From Pascua guehoae (lineage: Eukaryota > Basidiomycota > Tremellomycetes > Trichosporonales > Trichosporonaceae), in contig BCJX01000016.1 of assembly GCA_001600415.1 (NCBI GenBank), forward strand, positions 499,301-563,300: a DNA stretch of 64,000 nucleotides. The letters are read 5' to 3'. How positions within the stretch are numbered: the stretch's first letter is position 1; each line of letters begins with the position of its first letter. Made by a program: the position numbers and the translations under genes. A model generated the notes under the pieces. The model saw nothing but the letters and a program-made list of their open reading frames with translations, was not told the DNA's origin and did no database searches. This document shows, piece after piece, positions 46,728 to 58,366 of this stretch.

Positions 46728-46803
46728 TTCTTTTGTACCCCCTCCCCCCTCCTCCCATACCCCTCTCCTCCTCCTCTCTCCCCCTGGCGGGGCCATTGCT
46801 AAC

Positions 46804-49800
46804 ATGCCGTACGCAGCTCCTCCCTCAGTCCCTTGTCTCCCCGTCTTCTCCTCCAAGTCGACGCGCGTGATTGACGGATTACCCACCCCACCGCCATCAC
46901 CACTCGACTTTGCCTCTCTCCATCAAAAGCTCGCCGAAGACGACGACGGCTTATTCAACGCCGGTCCTCTATCGCCAACAGCAAACCTTCTCGGGACGAC
47001 CTTAGCGTCGCCTCTGCCTTCCGACGCCACTTGTACCTGCCAAAGCCGCGCCCCTCCAGCGCCATCGCGGTCCCTTTCCCACCGTCCCTCTCTCCCGAAT
47101 CTTCCCTCTTATCGGTCCCAAGCACCGCCGTTGAATCGTCGTGCTCGGTCACCGTCGTCTCCACCGCTGCCCATTGCCTTGCTCCTCAATACCGGGCACG
47201 ACCTCCCTTACGCCGGCGCACTCCGCCTCTGTGCGCCCGAGGGCCTCCTTGCCACGCTTGGTGGAGTGCGAGTACTGCGTATCGACGCAACCAGCATCCT
47301 TGACAGGATGCCCTACTCGCCCGTCTCGAGCAAGATTCCGACCATGCCGATTCCGCCAGCCGCGGACACGGGTGTGGTCGACGACGTTCGGACTATTGAG
47401 GCTACCATGATCGGCTCTGGAGCACTCAATCTTCGGCGCACAAGCTCTGCGTCTGCCGTCGAGCCCTCAATCTCCAATCTGTCGGCTCCATCTCGGTTTG
47501 CGACCGTGCCCTCCCCTGGCGCCCCCGGCGGAATCTTTGTCCATCCTCCCACGCCCGGGCGCGACGACGGCGGCGAATTTGATCGTCCAGCCACCCCACC
47601 CACCATCCCACGCCGGGCTCGCTCAAAGTCGCCCTCGACACACAGCACCCCATCGCACCGTTCGTCGACTCCAGTCACATCCCCGCCCTCTTCACACAGC
47701 TCTCTCGGCATTACCATCCATGGCAATGTTCTCCCCGAAGTTCGCTCCCCGCGCCGCAACGCCGAGGCACTCCCCACTCGTCGGTCCCGCCGCCCTCGTC
47801 TCTTTGGCTTTACGGGTCTCGTTGACCAGACCTTTTCGGCTGCCAGCTCGACTGCAAGCTCTGCATCCAACTCGCCTGAACAGCCTTCTTCCCCAACCGA
47901 GACAAGGGCCCCCGCGCGCCCAGCCATGCTCCCCCGCCGCAACCCTGTCCGCACCAAGAGCGACACTTCGCTCCACACCCTCCCTACCGCGACGCCTCGT
48001 CGCGAGCGCCGCGACACTGGCCTCAAGCTGGATCTTGCTGGCATCATCCCCGCGGCTACAAAGTCGGCGCCGCACTCGGCGGGAATTGTCCCGTCGCCCT
48101 ACAACACGATCGTGAAGAAGAAGAGCGGCGAGGTTGTCAAGTCTGCCCTCAAGTACAACGGCCCCTTACTGCCAAACGGCACCCCGGCCGAAAAGGACGA
48201 GAACCGCCGCCGCATGTACGAGTCGCGCTCGTGCCCGACCACGCCGAGCTGCCCCAAATATGTCCACTTTGACTCGCAGCTCGAGCGCGTCAAGCTCTTC
48301 CTCCAGAACCAGAAGCCGCTCGTCGTCTCTCGCCAGGGATCTCCGACCGAGCAGCTCTCGGACGCCGAGCACGAAACGGAAACGGATGCCGAAGTCGAAA
48401 AGGTGCTCAGCATCCGCCTGCCCAACTTTCCCTCGTACCACCCACCCGATGCCGACATGTACCTCGAGTCGTTATTCCTCGGCGAGGGACGCGACTCGCT
48501 TCGTGGTGTCGTGGTCGTGCGCAACATTGCGTTTGAGAAATGGGTGGCCGTGCGCTTCACCTTTGACTGGTGGCAGACTGTCTCGGAAGTGACTGCCAAC
48601 TACCAAGACAGCATCCAGGGCGGTAACTTTGACCGCTTTACCTTTTCTCTCAAGCTCAACGACATTCTCGACCGCATCGAGGAGAAGACTCTGTTCCTCT
48701 GCGTTCGTTACTCGACTCCGGGACGCGAAATGTGGGACTCGAACGGCGGCGAAAATTACCAGATTCTCTTTGAGCGCAAGGCAAAGGAGCAACCGCGGTA
48801 CATGCCGAAGCGCCAGCAGACGGCCCCCAAGGGCCTGGGCAAGAGCGTCAGCCGTACTGGTAGCGCCTGGAGCGTGACCGGATCGGATGCCGATCGCATG
48901 GCCGACCTCCGTGCACGCCTCAACCGCCTCACTGCCGAAGACGTCGAGATGAACGCCGCGCCCAAGAAGCGTGGCGTCGGCTTCCGCTCGCCTACCGCCT
49001 CGCCTCGCCGATCGACCCGTCCGCTCCCATCGGCTGACCTCGACGTGCCTGCTCCCGCCCAAAAGGCCAACAACCTGTCGAGCAGGTACGACTTTGGCTC
49101 GGCCCTCAAGTCGTCCAAGCTTTCGCCATCGATTCGCCCGGGCCAGCTCCCGGAGAGGCACGCTGCGACCGAGTTTTACACGCCGCGCCACGGCCACTTT
49201 GGTGGATCGCCGCAGCCCCTCCCTCCGTCGTCGCCGCTTTCTAGCCTCGGCTCGCCTCTCCCAGTCTCGCCCTCGCCGATCCCCGGCCTGTCGTCGCCGC
49301 TCCCGGGCGCCCTCTCCCCCGCCGCCCACACCCCCACCCCGACGTCTCCTCTCTCCCCTCTGCCATACACTGGCTCTGGTTCACCTCTGGTCCTCGCACC
49401 TCCGTCGCTTGTTAGCGCCAACAGCAGCTCGACCACTTCGCTCTCGTCTGTCGGAAGCGCTACTGGCACGCCTGCCGACTCACCTGGTATCACCGTTCGC
49501 GAGCCAGACCCGTCGTCCTCGGACACGGCCACCGAGTCGGCTCAGTCGGACCCCGACACTCCCTCGTCTGCGTCCGAGTCGCCCCTCTCGCCCGTCGACA
49601 TGCTCCCCTATGTCTCAAAGGAGCGCTCCACGGACGACATGAGCCTTGCCAGCTACTCGAACTTTATCCAGCAGTTCTGCTGGGGCGGCTCTCCTGCTCC
49701 CAGCCCGTCGGTTGTCACGGACACGACCAACGTCCGCCGTGTGCACTCGACCTCGTCTCTGGACCACTACTTTGCGAGCGCCACCCCTTCGGAGCCGCTC

Positions 49801-50052
49801 ACGCCGCGTGCGACGTACACGCCGACGCAGAACCTGAGCCGCAGCAACAGCCGCGGCGGCACCAGCACTGGCGCCACTGCCACTCCGAACCGCGTCAGCC
49901 GCGCTTCGCCCCCCACCCACGAGGACCTCGAGCACGTCGACAGTGCCATCCGCACTCTGTCGGCTCTGAGCGCAAAACCCGAAGGCCGCTCGCCCCCTAT
50001 GACCCGCATCCCGTCGGGAATGGGTGCCCGCTCGCCCGTCCTCGCAAACTAG
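46804..50052 (+). CDS. Gac1-like glycogen-targeting PP1 regulatory subunit (CBM21)
   Basis: A single exon of 1082 residues. Around residue 483 is PKYVHFD, which matches the K/R-x-V-x-F docking motif for type-1 protein phosphatase. A CBM21 glycogen/starch-binding domain follows at about 540-660: MYLESLFLGEGRDSLRGVVV, VRNIAFEKWVAVRFTFDWW, FDRFTFSLKL, and the strand LFLCVRYSTPGREMWDSNGG. RVxF followed closely by CBM21 defines Gac1/Pig1/PPP1R3 proteins. These bring PP1 to glycogen so that glycogen synthase is dephosphorylated and activated. Both flanks are long, Ser/Pro-rich and probably disordered, with many SP/TP sites that could be phosphorylated. An upstream exon hidden by the gap cannot be excluded, but MPYAAPPSVP is a sensible start. 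Confidence 0.85.
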   Translation: MPYAAPPSVPCLPVFSSKSTRVIDGLPTPPPSPLDFASLHQKLAEDDDGLFNAGPLSPTANLLGTTLASPLPSDATCTCQSRAPPAPSRSLSHRPSLPNLPSYRSQAPPLNRRARSPSSPPLPIALLLNTGHDLPYAGALRLCAPEGLLATLGGVRVLRIDATSILDRMPYSPVSSKIPTMPIPPAADTGVVDDVRTIEATMIGSGALNLRRTSSASAVEPSISNLSAPSRFATVPSPGAPGGIFVHPPTPGRDDGGEFDRPATPPTIPRRARSKSPSTHSTPSHRSSTPVTSPPSSHSSLGITIHGNVLPEVRSPRRNAEALPTRRSRRPRLFGFTGLVDQTFSAASSTASSASNSPEQPSSPTETRAPARPAMLPRRNPVRTKSDTSLHTLPTATPRRERRDTGLKLDLAGIIPAATKSAPHSAGIVPSPYNTIVKKKSGEVVKSALKYNGPLLPNGTPAEKDENRRRMYESRSCPTTPSCPKYVHFDSQLERVKLFLQNQKPLVVSRQGSPTEQLSDAEHETETDAEVEKVLSIRLPNFPSYHPPDADMYLESLFLGEGRDSLRGVVVVRNIAFEKWVAVRFTFDWWQTVSEVTANYQDSIQGGNFDRFTFSLKLNDILDRIEEKTLFLCVRYSTPGREMWDSNGGENYQILFERKAKEQPRYMPKRQQTAPKGLGKSVSRTGSAWSVTGSDADRMADLRARLNRLTAEDVEMNAAPKKRGVGFRSPTASPRRSTRPLPSADLDVPAPAQKANNLSSRYDFGSALKSSKLSPSIRPGQLPERHAATEFYTPRHGHFGGSPQPLPPSSPLSSLGSPLPVSPSPIPGLSSPLPGALSPAAHTPTPTSPLSPLPYTGSGSPLVLAPPSLVSANSSSTTSLSSVGSATGTPADSPGITVREPDPSSSDTATESAQSDPDTPSSASESPLSPVDMLPYVSKERSTDDMSLASYSNFIQQFCWGGSPAPSPSVVTDTTNVRRVHSTSSLDHYFASATPSEPLTPRATYTPTQNLSRSNSRGGTSTGATATPNRVSRASPPTHEDLEHVDSAIRTLSALSAKPEGRSPPMTRIPSGMGARSPVLAN

Positions 50053-52783
50053 TCGCCTGGACCATTCCTGCTCTAGACCACCGCCGACTCTGCCGCCGCC
50101 AGGCGAATGCGAGTCGCGCGCGTCACTAGAAAGAGTATAATTGGCATGACACGACCCCCGACCCGGCATCGCACGGTCCACACACCCTCATATAAACAGC
50201 ACGGCTGTTACCAGTGCGAAGCTTCCCGCCGGACACTACACGCCCCCCCTCCTGCCCCCCTCTGGTTTCCTGTCTCCTCTCCCCCAACGTCCTCTCAGCT
50301 GTCACCCCCTATTGTCACCTCCTCCCAGTGTCCATGTCGTGTTCCCTCCCTCCCCCGGTTTTCCTATCCCCGGTCACCGTTGTATCTACCTAGTACCCGT
50401 TAGCATTGGTCCCTCGCCTCCGGACAACCATAGACACTGCAGGCCGCATGCATTCCTGCTTACGCTTACTGTTGCAAGTGTTTCCCGATCAATCTGAACA
50501 GAATGAACAGAACCCTCTGCCAAGACTGTTGATCTGGAACAGTCGCGCCTGAGACTGATTCACCGTGAGATGGGGGCCAAGCGGTCAAGAGGCAACTTGG
50601 CAACTTGGCAACTTGGCAGCGCCCCGTGCATTCGCCAACGCTGATATGTCGATGGCACGAACGTTGCTTGTCTTCGTGCACACGGCCGCGATGCGGCCCG
50701 CAAAGCCGATGATCCAGACGCGAGCTGCTGCAGTGTTCTACAGAGCGTCAATGCGGAAGCATGCAGATGTTGGCAGGGGCAGACAGGTCCAGTCAAGTCC
50801 CACAAGCCCCGCTCCTCGTTGCTGTTTGACTCTATACACAACCACAACCCGACCGACGTACGGACGTCAAACGGCCCGCTCTCCACCTTGGCGGCTACAA
50901 TCGACCAACACGACGAGTGGTTTGTGGTCAGTGGTCAGTGGAGTCATGAGGAATACATGAACACGGCCCAGCAACAAGCACAACCAAAGGCCCAAGGTGA
51001 CCGACCACGTGCCACTTTGCCCCATGCCCGCCCCTCAGGAATGGCCTGGTATGACTGTCAAAAGACTGCCTACAACGAGGACTGGGAACAATGCCCGCCG
51101 ATCCGCCGATCGGGCGATCCGACACTGTGACACACGGCCCACAGCTGCCCCGGCCTCTGGTTACTCGCATTGCTGTGCACCATGTCGCATGTCGCACCTA
51201 ACGCAGTGGTGGGCAGTGGCAGTGGCAGTGCATGCAGTGCCCGCAACTCGCGGCCACGTTTCACGCTCCTTGTGGCGGTGTAAACTAGGCTAGTGGCAGT
51301 GACGCGACGCGCTCTGGCAGCTCATCCGTGGTCATGGCCTGGGTGAGGAGTATTCGCAGGCCGTACGTGTCACGTCACGCGTCATAGCCCAAACCTGCAC
51401 CTCAACATAGGAATTGGGCGGGCTGGACACGAGATACGGGACAAGGGTGTGCGGTGTGCAAGGAATAAAAGGGGGCAGGACAGGGGCTGGATGCGTGCAT
51501 GGGCCAATGAAGCTGGGAATGGGGCCCAACGTCGTCCATAAACCTGGTGCCTCGATGCAAGCGGCTAGGTACAGAGTAGCAGTGCAACTCTGCACTACAT
51601 CCATGTGCAGGTGTGCAGGTGTACAGTGCAGTTCCAACATTGGGAGAATTTCCTAATCCGTACGCGGCCGAAATGAGGGGTGACGCGTGGCAGCGAGCCC
51701 TGCCCTGCCTCTGATGACTATGGACTCGACGCGACGACAATCAGTCATGCTCTGACGGTGATGCAGCATGCAGCACCCATGGAACACGGTGTGTAGCGGC
51801 TGTACTGCCCAGTATGCATGCATGTGTGCAGTGTTGACGTCGAATGCGTTGCGTATGCAGTGTACGCAGTGCAGCGTGTCACTCTGGAGGTGTGTGCCTG
51901 CGTGGGCCAATGAGACAGAGCACAGTCGACCAAAAAGTACGACAAGCGGGGTGGACATTCGTCACTGCCCGCATCCAGACCCATTCACCGTATGTACAGT
52001 CGCCAACCGCGGCGCGGTTCCGTGTCAAATGCGTGGCCACTGCAGAGTCTAGGTTGTACCTGCCTGCCTGCCTGGGTGCACGCTCGCTGGCTCGCTGGCT
52101 CGCTCGCTCCAGGTCTAGCTCTAGCCCCTATAGCCCTATAGCCCCTATAGCCCTGCACGCTCTGGCACTGGCTCTGGCACTGGCTCTGCACTGGTGCAGC
52201 CTCCCTGCGCCTGCAGTCGTCGACATGCATCCATCCCACCCAGTCACACACACCCACCCCCACCCACACACGCCCACTCTCCACAACCACCTCGACTTGC
52301 TTTTCCTTTTCCTTTTCCTTTCCTCCCCTCCTCACACTGCCCTTTTATTCTCTTCCCCCACTTTTCTTCCTCTCCTCCCCCGTTCTCTGCGCCCGCTGCT
52401 GGCCTGCGCCGGCGCTCGCCTCTGCCATACGCCGCACGAACGTATAATCCGCATCCCGCATCCCGCATCCTCTACACGGTAGCCAGCGCCGGCCCCCCCT
52501 TGGACCTTTGCACAAGCCCCGCACGCACCATACGCGACTGCCGACCGACTTGAACACCGCCCTCTGCCTGTATCTGCGCCGTTATAGTCGACTCTTCTTT
52601 TTTTTATCCGTTTCTTTTCTTTTACACAGCTACTCGGGCGTGCCTACTGCCTGCCCGCCGGCACACCCGCGCGTAATCCCCCGTCGCTACAAGCTCCATT
52701 CTCGCTCGTCGCACCCGACCCCCCCCCCCCCCCCCTTCTCTCACCCTCCCCTCCTCTTCCCCGACCACCGCCCTACATACACC
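50053..52783. other. 2.7 kb intergenic region with simple repeats and an orphan TATA
   Basis: 50191 carries TATAAA followed by a C/T-rich leader-like stretch with no good ORF. 50590-50617 is a triple CAACTTGG repeat. 52080-52115 is a GCTCGCTG repeat and 52125-52160 a CCCTATAG repeat. The last 500 bp are C/T-rich leader of the PUF gene, with a poly-C run at 52720-52737. I recognise no protein gene. Confidence 0.5.
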
Positions 52784-55700
52784 ATGGCGGCACCTCCATC
52801 CTCGAACGCGAGCGCGAGCGCAAACGGCTCGGCCACGTCAAACTCCAAGCTCGCCGCTGGACAGGACCGCTCCGAAGGCCGGACGCCACCCCCGGCCCCG
52901 AGTGCCGCGTACGCCAAGCGGTGAGTCATGCAGGGAGCCGCACATGCCCCCCGCGTGCGGGTCATGGCAACCCCACATAGCTGTCGAGCATGTCGAGGTT
53001 TGCATAACGCCGAGGCTAGCCGCCGGTCGCGTGCATGCTCGACGGCAGCCAAGCACGATGGCTTGCACTGGTGGTGGCATTTGCTTCCCGCTTCGAACAA
53101 GTCTGTCGCTGGATGTTCCACTTGTTCCACCTTTGCCCGTTCACTCCACCCTTTTGCACCCTTTGCCTTTCACAGCCTCCTGCACTTTTCCTCTCTCTCT
53201 CTTCCCCCCTCCATTGTCCTCGGCCCGCACGCCACCCAAGATCCCACCCCGTGCCATTGCCTCGCCAGCAGTCTCGCTCCTGCCGTCGTCACCATCCCCA
53301 TGGTTCAAAGCTGATCCAAAGCACGCGCGAGCTCATCCAGGACGCGACCGGCTTGCCCCTTCCCCAACTCGGCGACAACGCGTCAAACGTGCCGCGCCGC
53401 CCTCGTGCTGGGTACGTTGTTACTCTGCGCCCCGCGCTTTCTAAATTGAAACTTGAACCACGCTGACGCTCGACTCGTACCCTTCCTCACTCGCCCACTC
53501 GTGCCCACTCATTCACTCGATTCCCCCCTCCTTGAACCCAACAGCACTCTTCCCTCGTCGTTTCAAGAGCGCCTCGACGACCGCACTAGCGACGACATGC
53601 ATGCGCCTGTACCTACGCCCGACCCGCCAGTCCGCACGTCTGCCCTTTCGCCCGCCTACCGCCCCGGTTTGCGGCACACGACGAGCTCGGCACCGATGCT
53701 AGAGCACGAGACGCGGCCGCGTTCCGGATCGGCGAGCTCTGTCAGTAGTGCGTTTGCTAGCTCGCCGTTCAGCAATGCCTGGCTGTCCAACCCTGGCCCA
53801 GTGGGCATTGTGGGCAAGTCGCCGCTGGCAAACGCAACTTCGTCGGGCGACGAACTTTTCAGCCCAAGTGGTGACGATCTCAACTTTTCCACTCTCGACT
53901 ACCTAGGCCTGGCAGACACAGTCGGAGGCGACCTGCCTGCCGCGTCTGTATCGGAACTCCGCGACCAGCACCGCCGTGCCATTGACGCCCACGGCCCCGC
54001 CTCGCGCCTCCGCGCCAGCACCGTGTCCAACGTCAACCGCCCCTTCCGTCCCAGTGTCACTGCGAGCCTCAACGACGACTCGACTGACAGTATGCTCGCC
54101 AATGCCCTCGGAGACGTGTCCCTCTACGACCAGCTATTGCCCGCCGCACCCCTCGGCCTCTACCCGTCGCCGAGCCTCCTGCACCCAGCCGTCGCGTCCA
54201 CGCGCGACTCTGCGCGCCCCCGCGCCACCACCATTGGCTCGCTCGACAATCCCATGCGCCAGGGCAACCGCGGCTTCCTCGCGAGCATCCCCCAGTCGCC
54301 ACACCAGGTGGACAATGCTGCCTATCTCTACTCGGAACGCTTTGGCTACCCTCCCCGCTCCCGGTCAGACCGCGACCTGACCCGCTCGCGTGACATTCCC
54401 CGCGACGCTCGCGCACCGCGCTTGTCCATCTCGTCGGCGACGTCGCGCACCGGTACCCCAGACAATGCAGGCACGTCGACACCCCAGGTCCCCACGCGCT
54501 CGCTCTGGATTGGAAACCTCGACGTCAACGCGACGAGCGAGGCTCTTCTGCGCGTCTTTTCGCCGTATGGCGCAATCGAGTCGCTGCGCATGCTCCCCGA
54601 GAAGACGTGCGCGTTTGTCAACTTTATGGACAAGTCGGATGCCGTGCGCGCGCGTGACGACGTCCTCAACCGCCTCGGCGGACAGGTGGCCGAGCTCTCC
54701 GAGACGGCGCCGGTTCGCATCGGCTTTGGCAAGATTGACTCTGCGCCAACAGGCCCGTCGACCAGCTCGGTCGCACCCACCCCACCTGGTCTTGTGTTTA
54801 CCAATGGCGCCATTACCATTACGCAGACCACTGCGACGCCCAGCGGCGAGACGGGCGGCGACCAGAGCAGCCTGCCTACTCGCGCACTGTGGATTGGCAG
54901 CATTCCGAGCACGACGTCTTCCGCGACACTGTTGCAGATCTTTTCGCCATTTGGGCCCGTCGAGTCGGCACGCGTGCTCACCCACAAATCGTGCGGCTTT
55001 GTCAACTTTGAGCGTCTCGACTCTGCCATTTCCGCTCGCAACGCGCTCAACGGCCGCGACATTCTCGGCTCGGATGTTGGACCCATTCGCATCGGCTTTG
55101 CAAGGGTCCCCACCAAGTCGCCCGTCATTGGCGGGCCCGAGAACGAGCACGGGTCGCCCAGCAAGCTCGGCGAGGGCCTCAACACTGTCCGCGGCGCCAC
55201 GGCCGTCTCGACCGAGCACCAGTTGTCGGCAGAGGGCGGTGGTGTTGAAAACTACCGCTCGCAGCTTGTCCTTGACCTTGTCAAGGCCGGTGTGCACGAG
55301 CAGGTACTCGAGCGTGGTCTTGCGCAGGACGGCGCCGTATCGGAGCAGCAGATGATCATGCAGGTGCTCAGCGGTGCGCGCCGTGAAGAGGAGGGCGACG
55401 TGCGCGCGGCTGCAGAGGTCCGCCCACCCGTCACATACTATACGACGATCCCCATCATTGGCGACCGCCAGAATATGCGCCGCTTCGACGTCGGCCGCCT
55501 CCGCGAACTGCGCAAGCGTCTCGACTCTGGCAATGCGTCGCAGGAAGAGGTCGACTCGATCACGCACGACCTGCTCGAGGACAGCGCCGACCTGGCGTCC
55601 GACTATATTGGCAACACCATTATCCAAAAGCTGTTTGAGCGGTGCGCGCCAAACCTCCGCCGTGCCATGCTGGAGCGCATTGCCCCGCACCTCGCCATGA

Positions 55701-57046
55701 TTGGCATCCACAAGAACGGAACGTGGGCTGCGCAAAAGATTATCGAGTGTGCGACTACCGACGAGGAGCGCGCGCTCATTACGCTCAACCTGCGTCCGTT
55801 TGCGCCGCCGCTCATGTGCGACTCGCTCGGCAACTATGTGTGCGCAGGCACGCTGCGCTTTGGGTCGCCGTACAACGAGTATGTGTACGACGCCATGATT
55901 GACCGCATGTGGGACATTGCACAGAACCGCTTTGGCGCGCGCTGTATGCGCACGTGTCTCGAGTCGCCGCACACTTCGCTGTACCAGAAGAAGCGCATTG
56001 CGACCGGTATCATTCTCAACTCGATTCCGCTCGCCACCAACCCGAACGGTGCCCTTCTCCTGACGTGGCTCGTCGAGCAGTCCAACCTGCCTGGACGGTA
56101 CGGCCTGCTGGCCAACCGGTTTGCGCCGCACGTTGCCCACCTGTGCACACACAAGCTCGCGTCGCTCACCGTCCTGCGCATCATCAACCAGACGGCCGAG
56201 CACGGTGCGGCACAGACGCTCTTGTCGACAATCTTCCAGTCGCCCAGTGACCAGGTCCTGACCGAGATTCTGTCAGACGCGTCCAACGGGTCGCAGGTGA
56301 TTGGCAAGATTCTCGCCGTCAGCTCGATCCCCGCAGACGAAAAGCCAAGGCTCCTCGAGGCTGTGCGCCGCGTGCTGCCCAACATCAAGGCTGCCAGCAC
56401 ACCGCCGTACCGCCGCCTGCTCGAAGAGGTCGGCCTCCCCATCCCCCAGGGACACGGCTACCCGCGCAACCACGCTGTCGGTGGTGGCGGCGGCAACTGG
56501 CAGCAGTCGTACCCGATGCCCACGGGCGCCGGCGGCTATGGCCAGCCAATGCTCGGCGCGGGCTTCCCGCAACAGATCAACACTGGTCTTTCGCCGCTTC
56601 TCATCCCTCAGAACATGGCGATTGGCCACACGCTCCGTGCCAATACGCCAAACAACAATGGCCACGGCCAGCCCCGCACGCCTCAGCAGCGCGCCCGCGG
56701 CAGAATGAGCCCCATCAGCCAGATGATGTCCCCCGGGTCGGACCCTTTCAACCCTGTGAGTCGGAGTCGGAGTCGCAGTGACCATGTAAACCCCAATTGT
56801 TGCTGACGTCCAGTTTGCATCCCCCTCGATCGACCTGCCCTATGTTCAGCAAAACCAGATCCCCCTTCGTGTAGGCTCGTCACTCGCGTCGCAACCGCTC
56901 ACCTTTGAGGCACAGCCCAATGTCGGCGGACTCGGTATTCTTCCAAACCAGGGCTACTACCAGCAGAACGGGGTGAGTAGCAGACGCTTGTCTTGTTCTA
57001 TACTAACATGCAGCCTGGGATGTACGCCCAAACTGGGTTCCAGTAA
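52784..57046 (+). CDS. RRM-PUF RNA-binding protein (Jsn1/Puf1-Puf2 type)
   Basis: The proposed exons are 52784-52920, about 53241-53411, 53545-56755, 56814-56972 and 57014-57046, about 1236 residues. The last four junctions are firm; the first intron's acceptor is uncertain (53240 keeps phase but lies at a weak site). Exon 2 carries LIQSTRELIQDATGLPLPQLG. After a long disordered Ser/Pro/Arg region come two RRMs: about 420-497 (RSLWIGNLDVNATSEALLRV, RNP1-like KTCAFVNFMD) and about 551-625 (RALWIGSIPSTTSSATLLQI, KSCGFVNFER). Eight PUF helical repeats follow at about 770-1065 (DYIGNTIIQKLFERC, GTWAAQKIIECA, GNYVCAGTLRFG, GARCMRTCLESP, ASLTVLRIINQT). A Gly/Gln-rich tail ends MYAQTGFQ. Jsn1-type proteins bind 3' UTRs, often of mRNAs for membrane or mitochondrial proteins. 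The last intron is only 41 nt. Confidence 0.85.
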
Positions 57047-57492
57047 CTGGCTCGTGCCGGCGCTGGCGCCGGCCCTGGCTACGGACCATGCGACGATCAA
57101 GACGTTCCCCGCAATGACGAGAGGCCAATCTGTGAAGTTTTGGGAGGGAGGTAGTATGCGTGGACGCGTAGGAGAGAACGACTGAACGATAGACGAGAGG
57201 CGACGGTGACTGGCGTGAGCGGCGACGGGCGACGACGACGGAGATGGAGACGGAGACAAGGATGAAGACCCCGACAGACCCCCGACCCCGAGACGCAACG
57301 TACATACAAGTCCCACCAAACCCCAAAGGCCCTAAACCAAAAGCCGAAACCCATTGCACAAGTTATAACAAATACCTGACGACGGGCTGCCGCGGCCAGC
57401 GGCCAGCGGTGCCGCGCGGCGACGGCCCGGTCAGGTCACATCACATTAGAAGCATCATCCCCATCTGTGTGCTTGCGCATGCATCTGTGAAT

Positions 57493-57578
57493 CGAGTCGG
57501 TCGGCAGAGTGTCGAGGCGGGGTCGGTCGAGGCAGAGTCGGTCGAGGCAAAGTCGATGGAGGCAGAGTCAGCCGAGGC
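57493..57578 (+). repeat. 15-nt tandem repeat (GAGTCGGTCGAGGCA), ~5 copies
   Basis: Imperfect copies with single-base changes. It lies inside the open frame 57509-57889, where it would encode Arg/Ser/Gln repeats. Confidence 0.85.
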
Positions 57579-57889
57579 GTGAGGGGAGGAGCCGAGCAGC
57601 ACGAGGTGTGAGGGACGGTATTGCCGGACTGATGCCGTTCTTGGAAGTCTTGACAGAGCGCTGTCGAATGCAGGTGTCGCAAGAGTCCAGAGTGAACGAG
57701 TCGGCCTTGAGTCTGGTAATCGATGCCAAGGAGGCCATCCTTAGCGAGCTTGAGAAGGCGCCTGTGGCCCAGATGGCAAGGGAGCGATGGATACGCCCAA
57801 GAGTGGTCGACGGGGTGTTGGTACCTGTCAACTCGTGGCATCAGAGGGGTGTAAAGGAGAAAGCAACGAGTCAGATGGGCCAGGTGTAA
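57509..57889 (+). CDS. Doubtful small ORF or gene remnant
   Basis: An open frame of 126 residues. The first 30 residues are the Arg/Ser/Gln translation of the 15-nt repeat and are unlikely to matter. The remainder (PFLEVLTERCRMQVSQESR, then ALSLVIDAKEAILSELEKAP, then RERWIRPRVVDGVLVPVNSW) has balanced composition and could form two amphipathic helices. This is unusual for a random frame in this GC-rich DNA. There is no TATA box or clear upstream start, and codon use is not biased like the confirmed genes. It could be a decayed exon. I recognise no family. Confidence 0.25.
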   Translation: MSRRGRSRQSRSRQSRWRQSQPRREGRSRAARGVRDGIAGLMPFLEVLTERCRMQVSQESRVNESALSLVIDAKEAILSELEKAPVAQMARERWIRPRVVDGVLVPVNSWHQRGVKEKATSQMGQV

Positions 57890-58191
57890 GACCGTCGTCC
57901 GAGTCGATGATAGCCGTGGCAGCCGTCTTCGGCGCAGTACGACCCTTGGGCTCTGACAACACCTGGCGACTGTGCGTCCTGTTGTCCCAAGTGCGGCACC
58001 GTGGCTACGGGCAGGAGAATGTGATGCGTGAGGTGTGAGCCAACGTCGTGTGAGCCAGCATAGTGTGAGCCAACGTCGGCGCCCAACTGCAACGGTCCAA
58101 CTCGCTCGATACCGGTGAGAAAGAAAAGCTCAATGGGAAAATGGAGGCAGAATGGATGCATGGGGGAAAGCGGCTGCTGCTAGGACGGGGA

Positions 58192-58366
58192 TGAGGACGA
58201 GGACGAGGTGAGAACGAGGACGAGAACGAGGACGAGAACGAGGACGAGAACGAGGACGAGAACGAGGACGAATTCGAGAACGAATTCGAGAACGAGGACG
58301 AATTCGAGAACGAGGACGACAACGACAACGACAACAACACCGAATCCGAGGACGAAGACGAGGACG
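58192..58366 (+). repeat. 12-nt minisatellite GAACGAGGACGA and variants
   Basis: A purine-biased tract of GAACGAGGACGA units, with GAATTCGA variants at 58270-58310 and an AACGAC run at 58317-58336. Depending on frame it would encode Arg-Thr, Glu-Asn-Glu-Asp or, antisense, Val-Leu repeats; none has gene context. Confidence 0.9.

Noticed and set aside
54365..56203. A 612-residue open frame antisense to the PUF gene
   Set aside because: It mirrors the C/G-ending codons of the real gene, has no recognisable motif, and the plus strand encodes clear RRM and PUF repeats.
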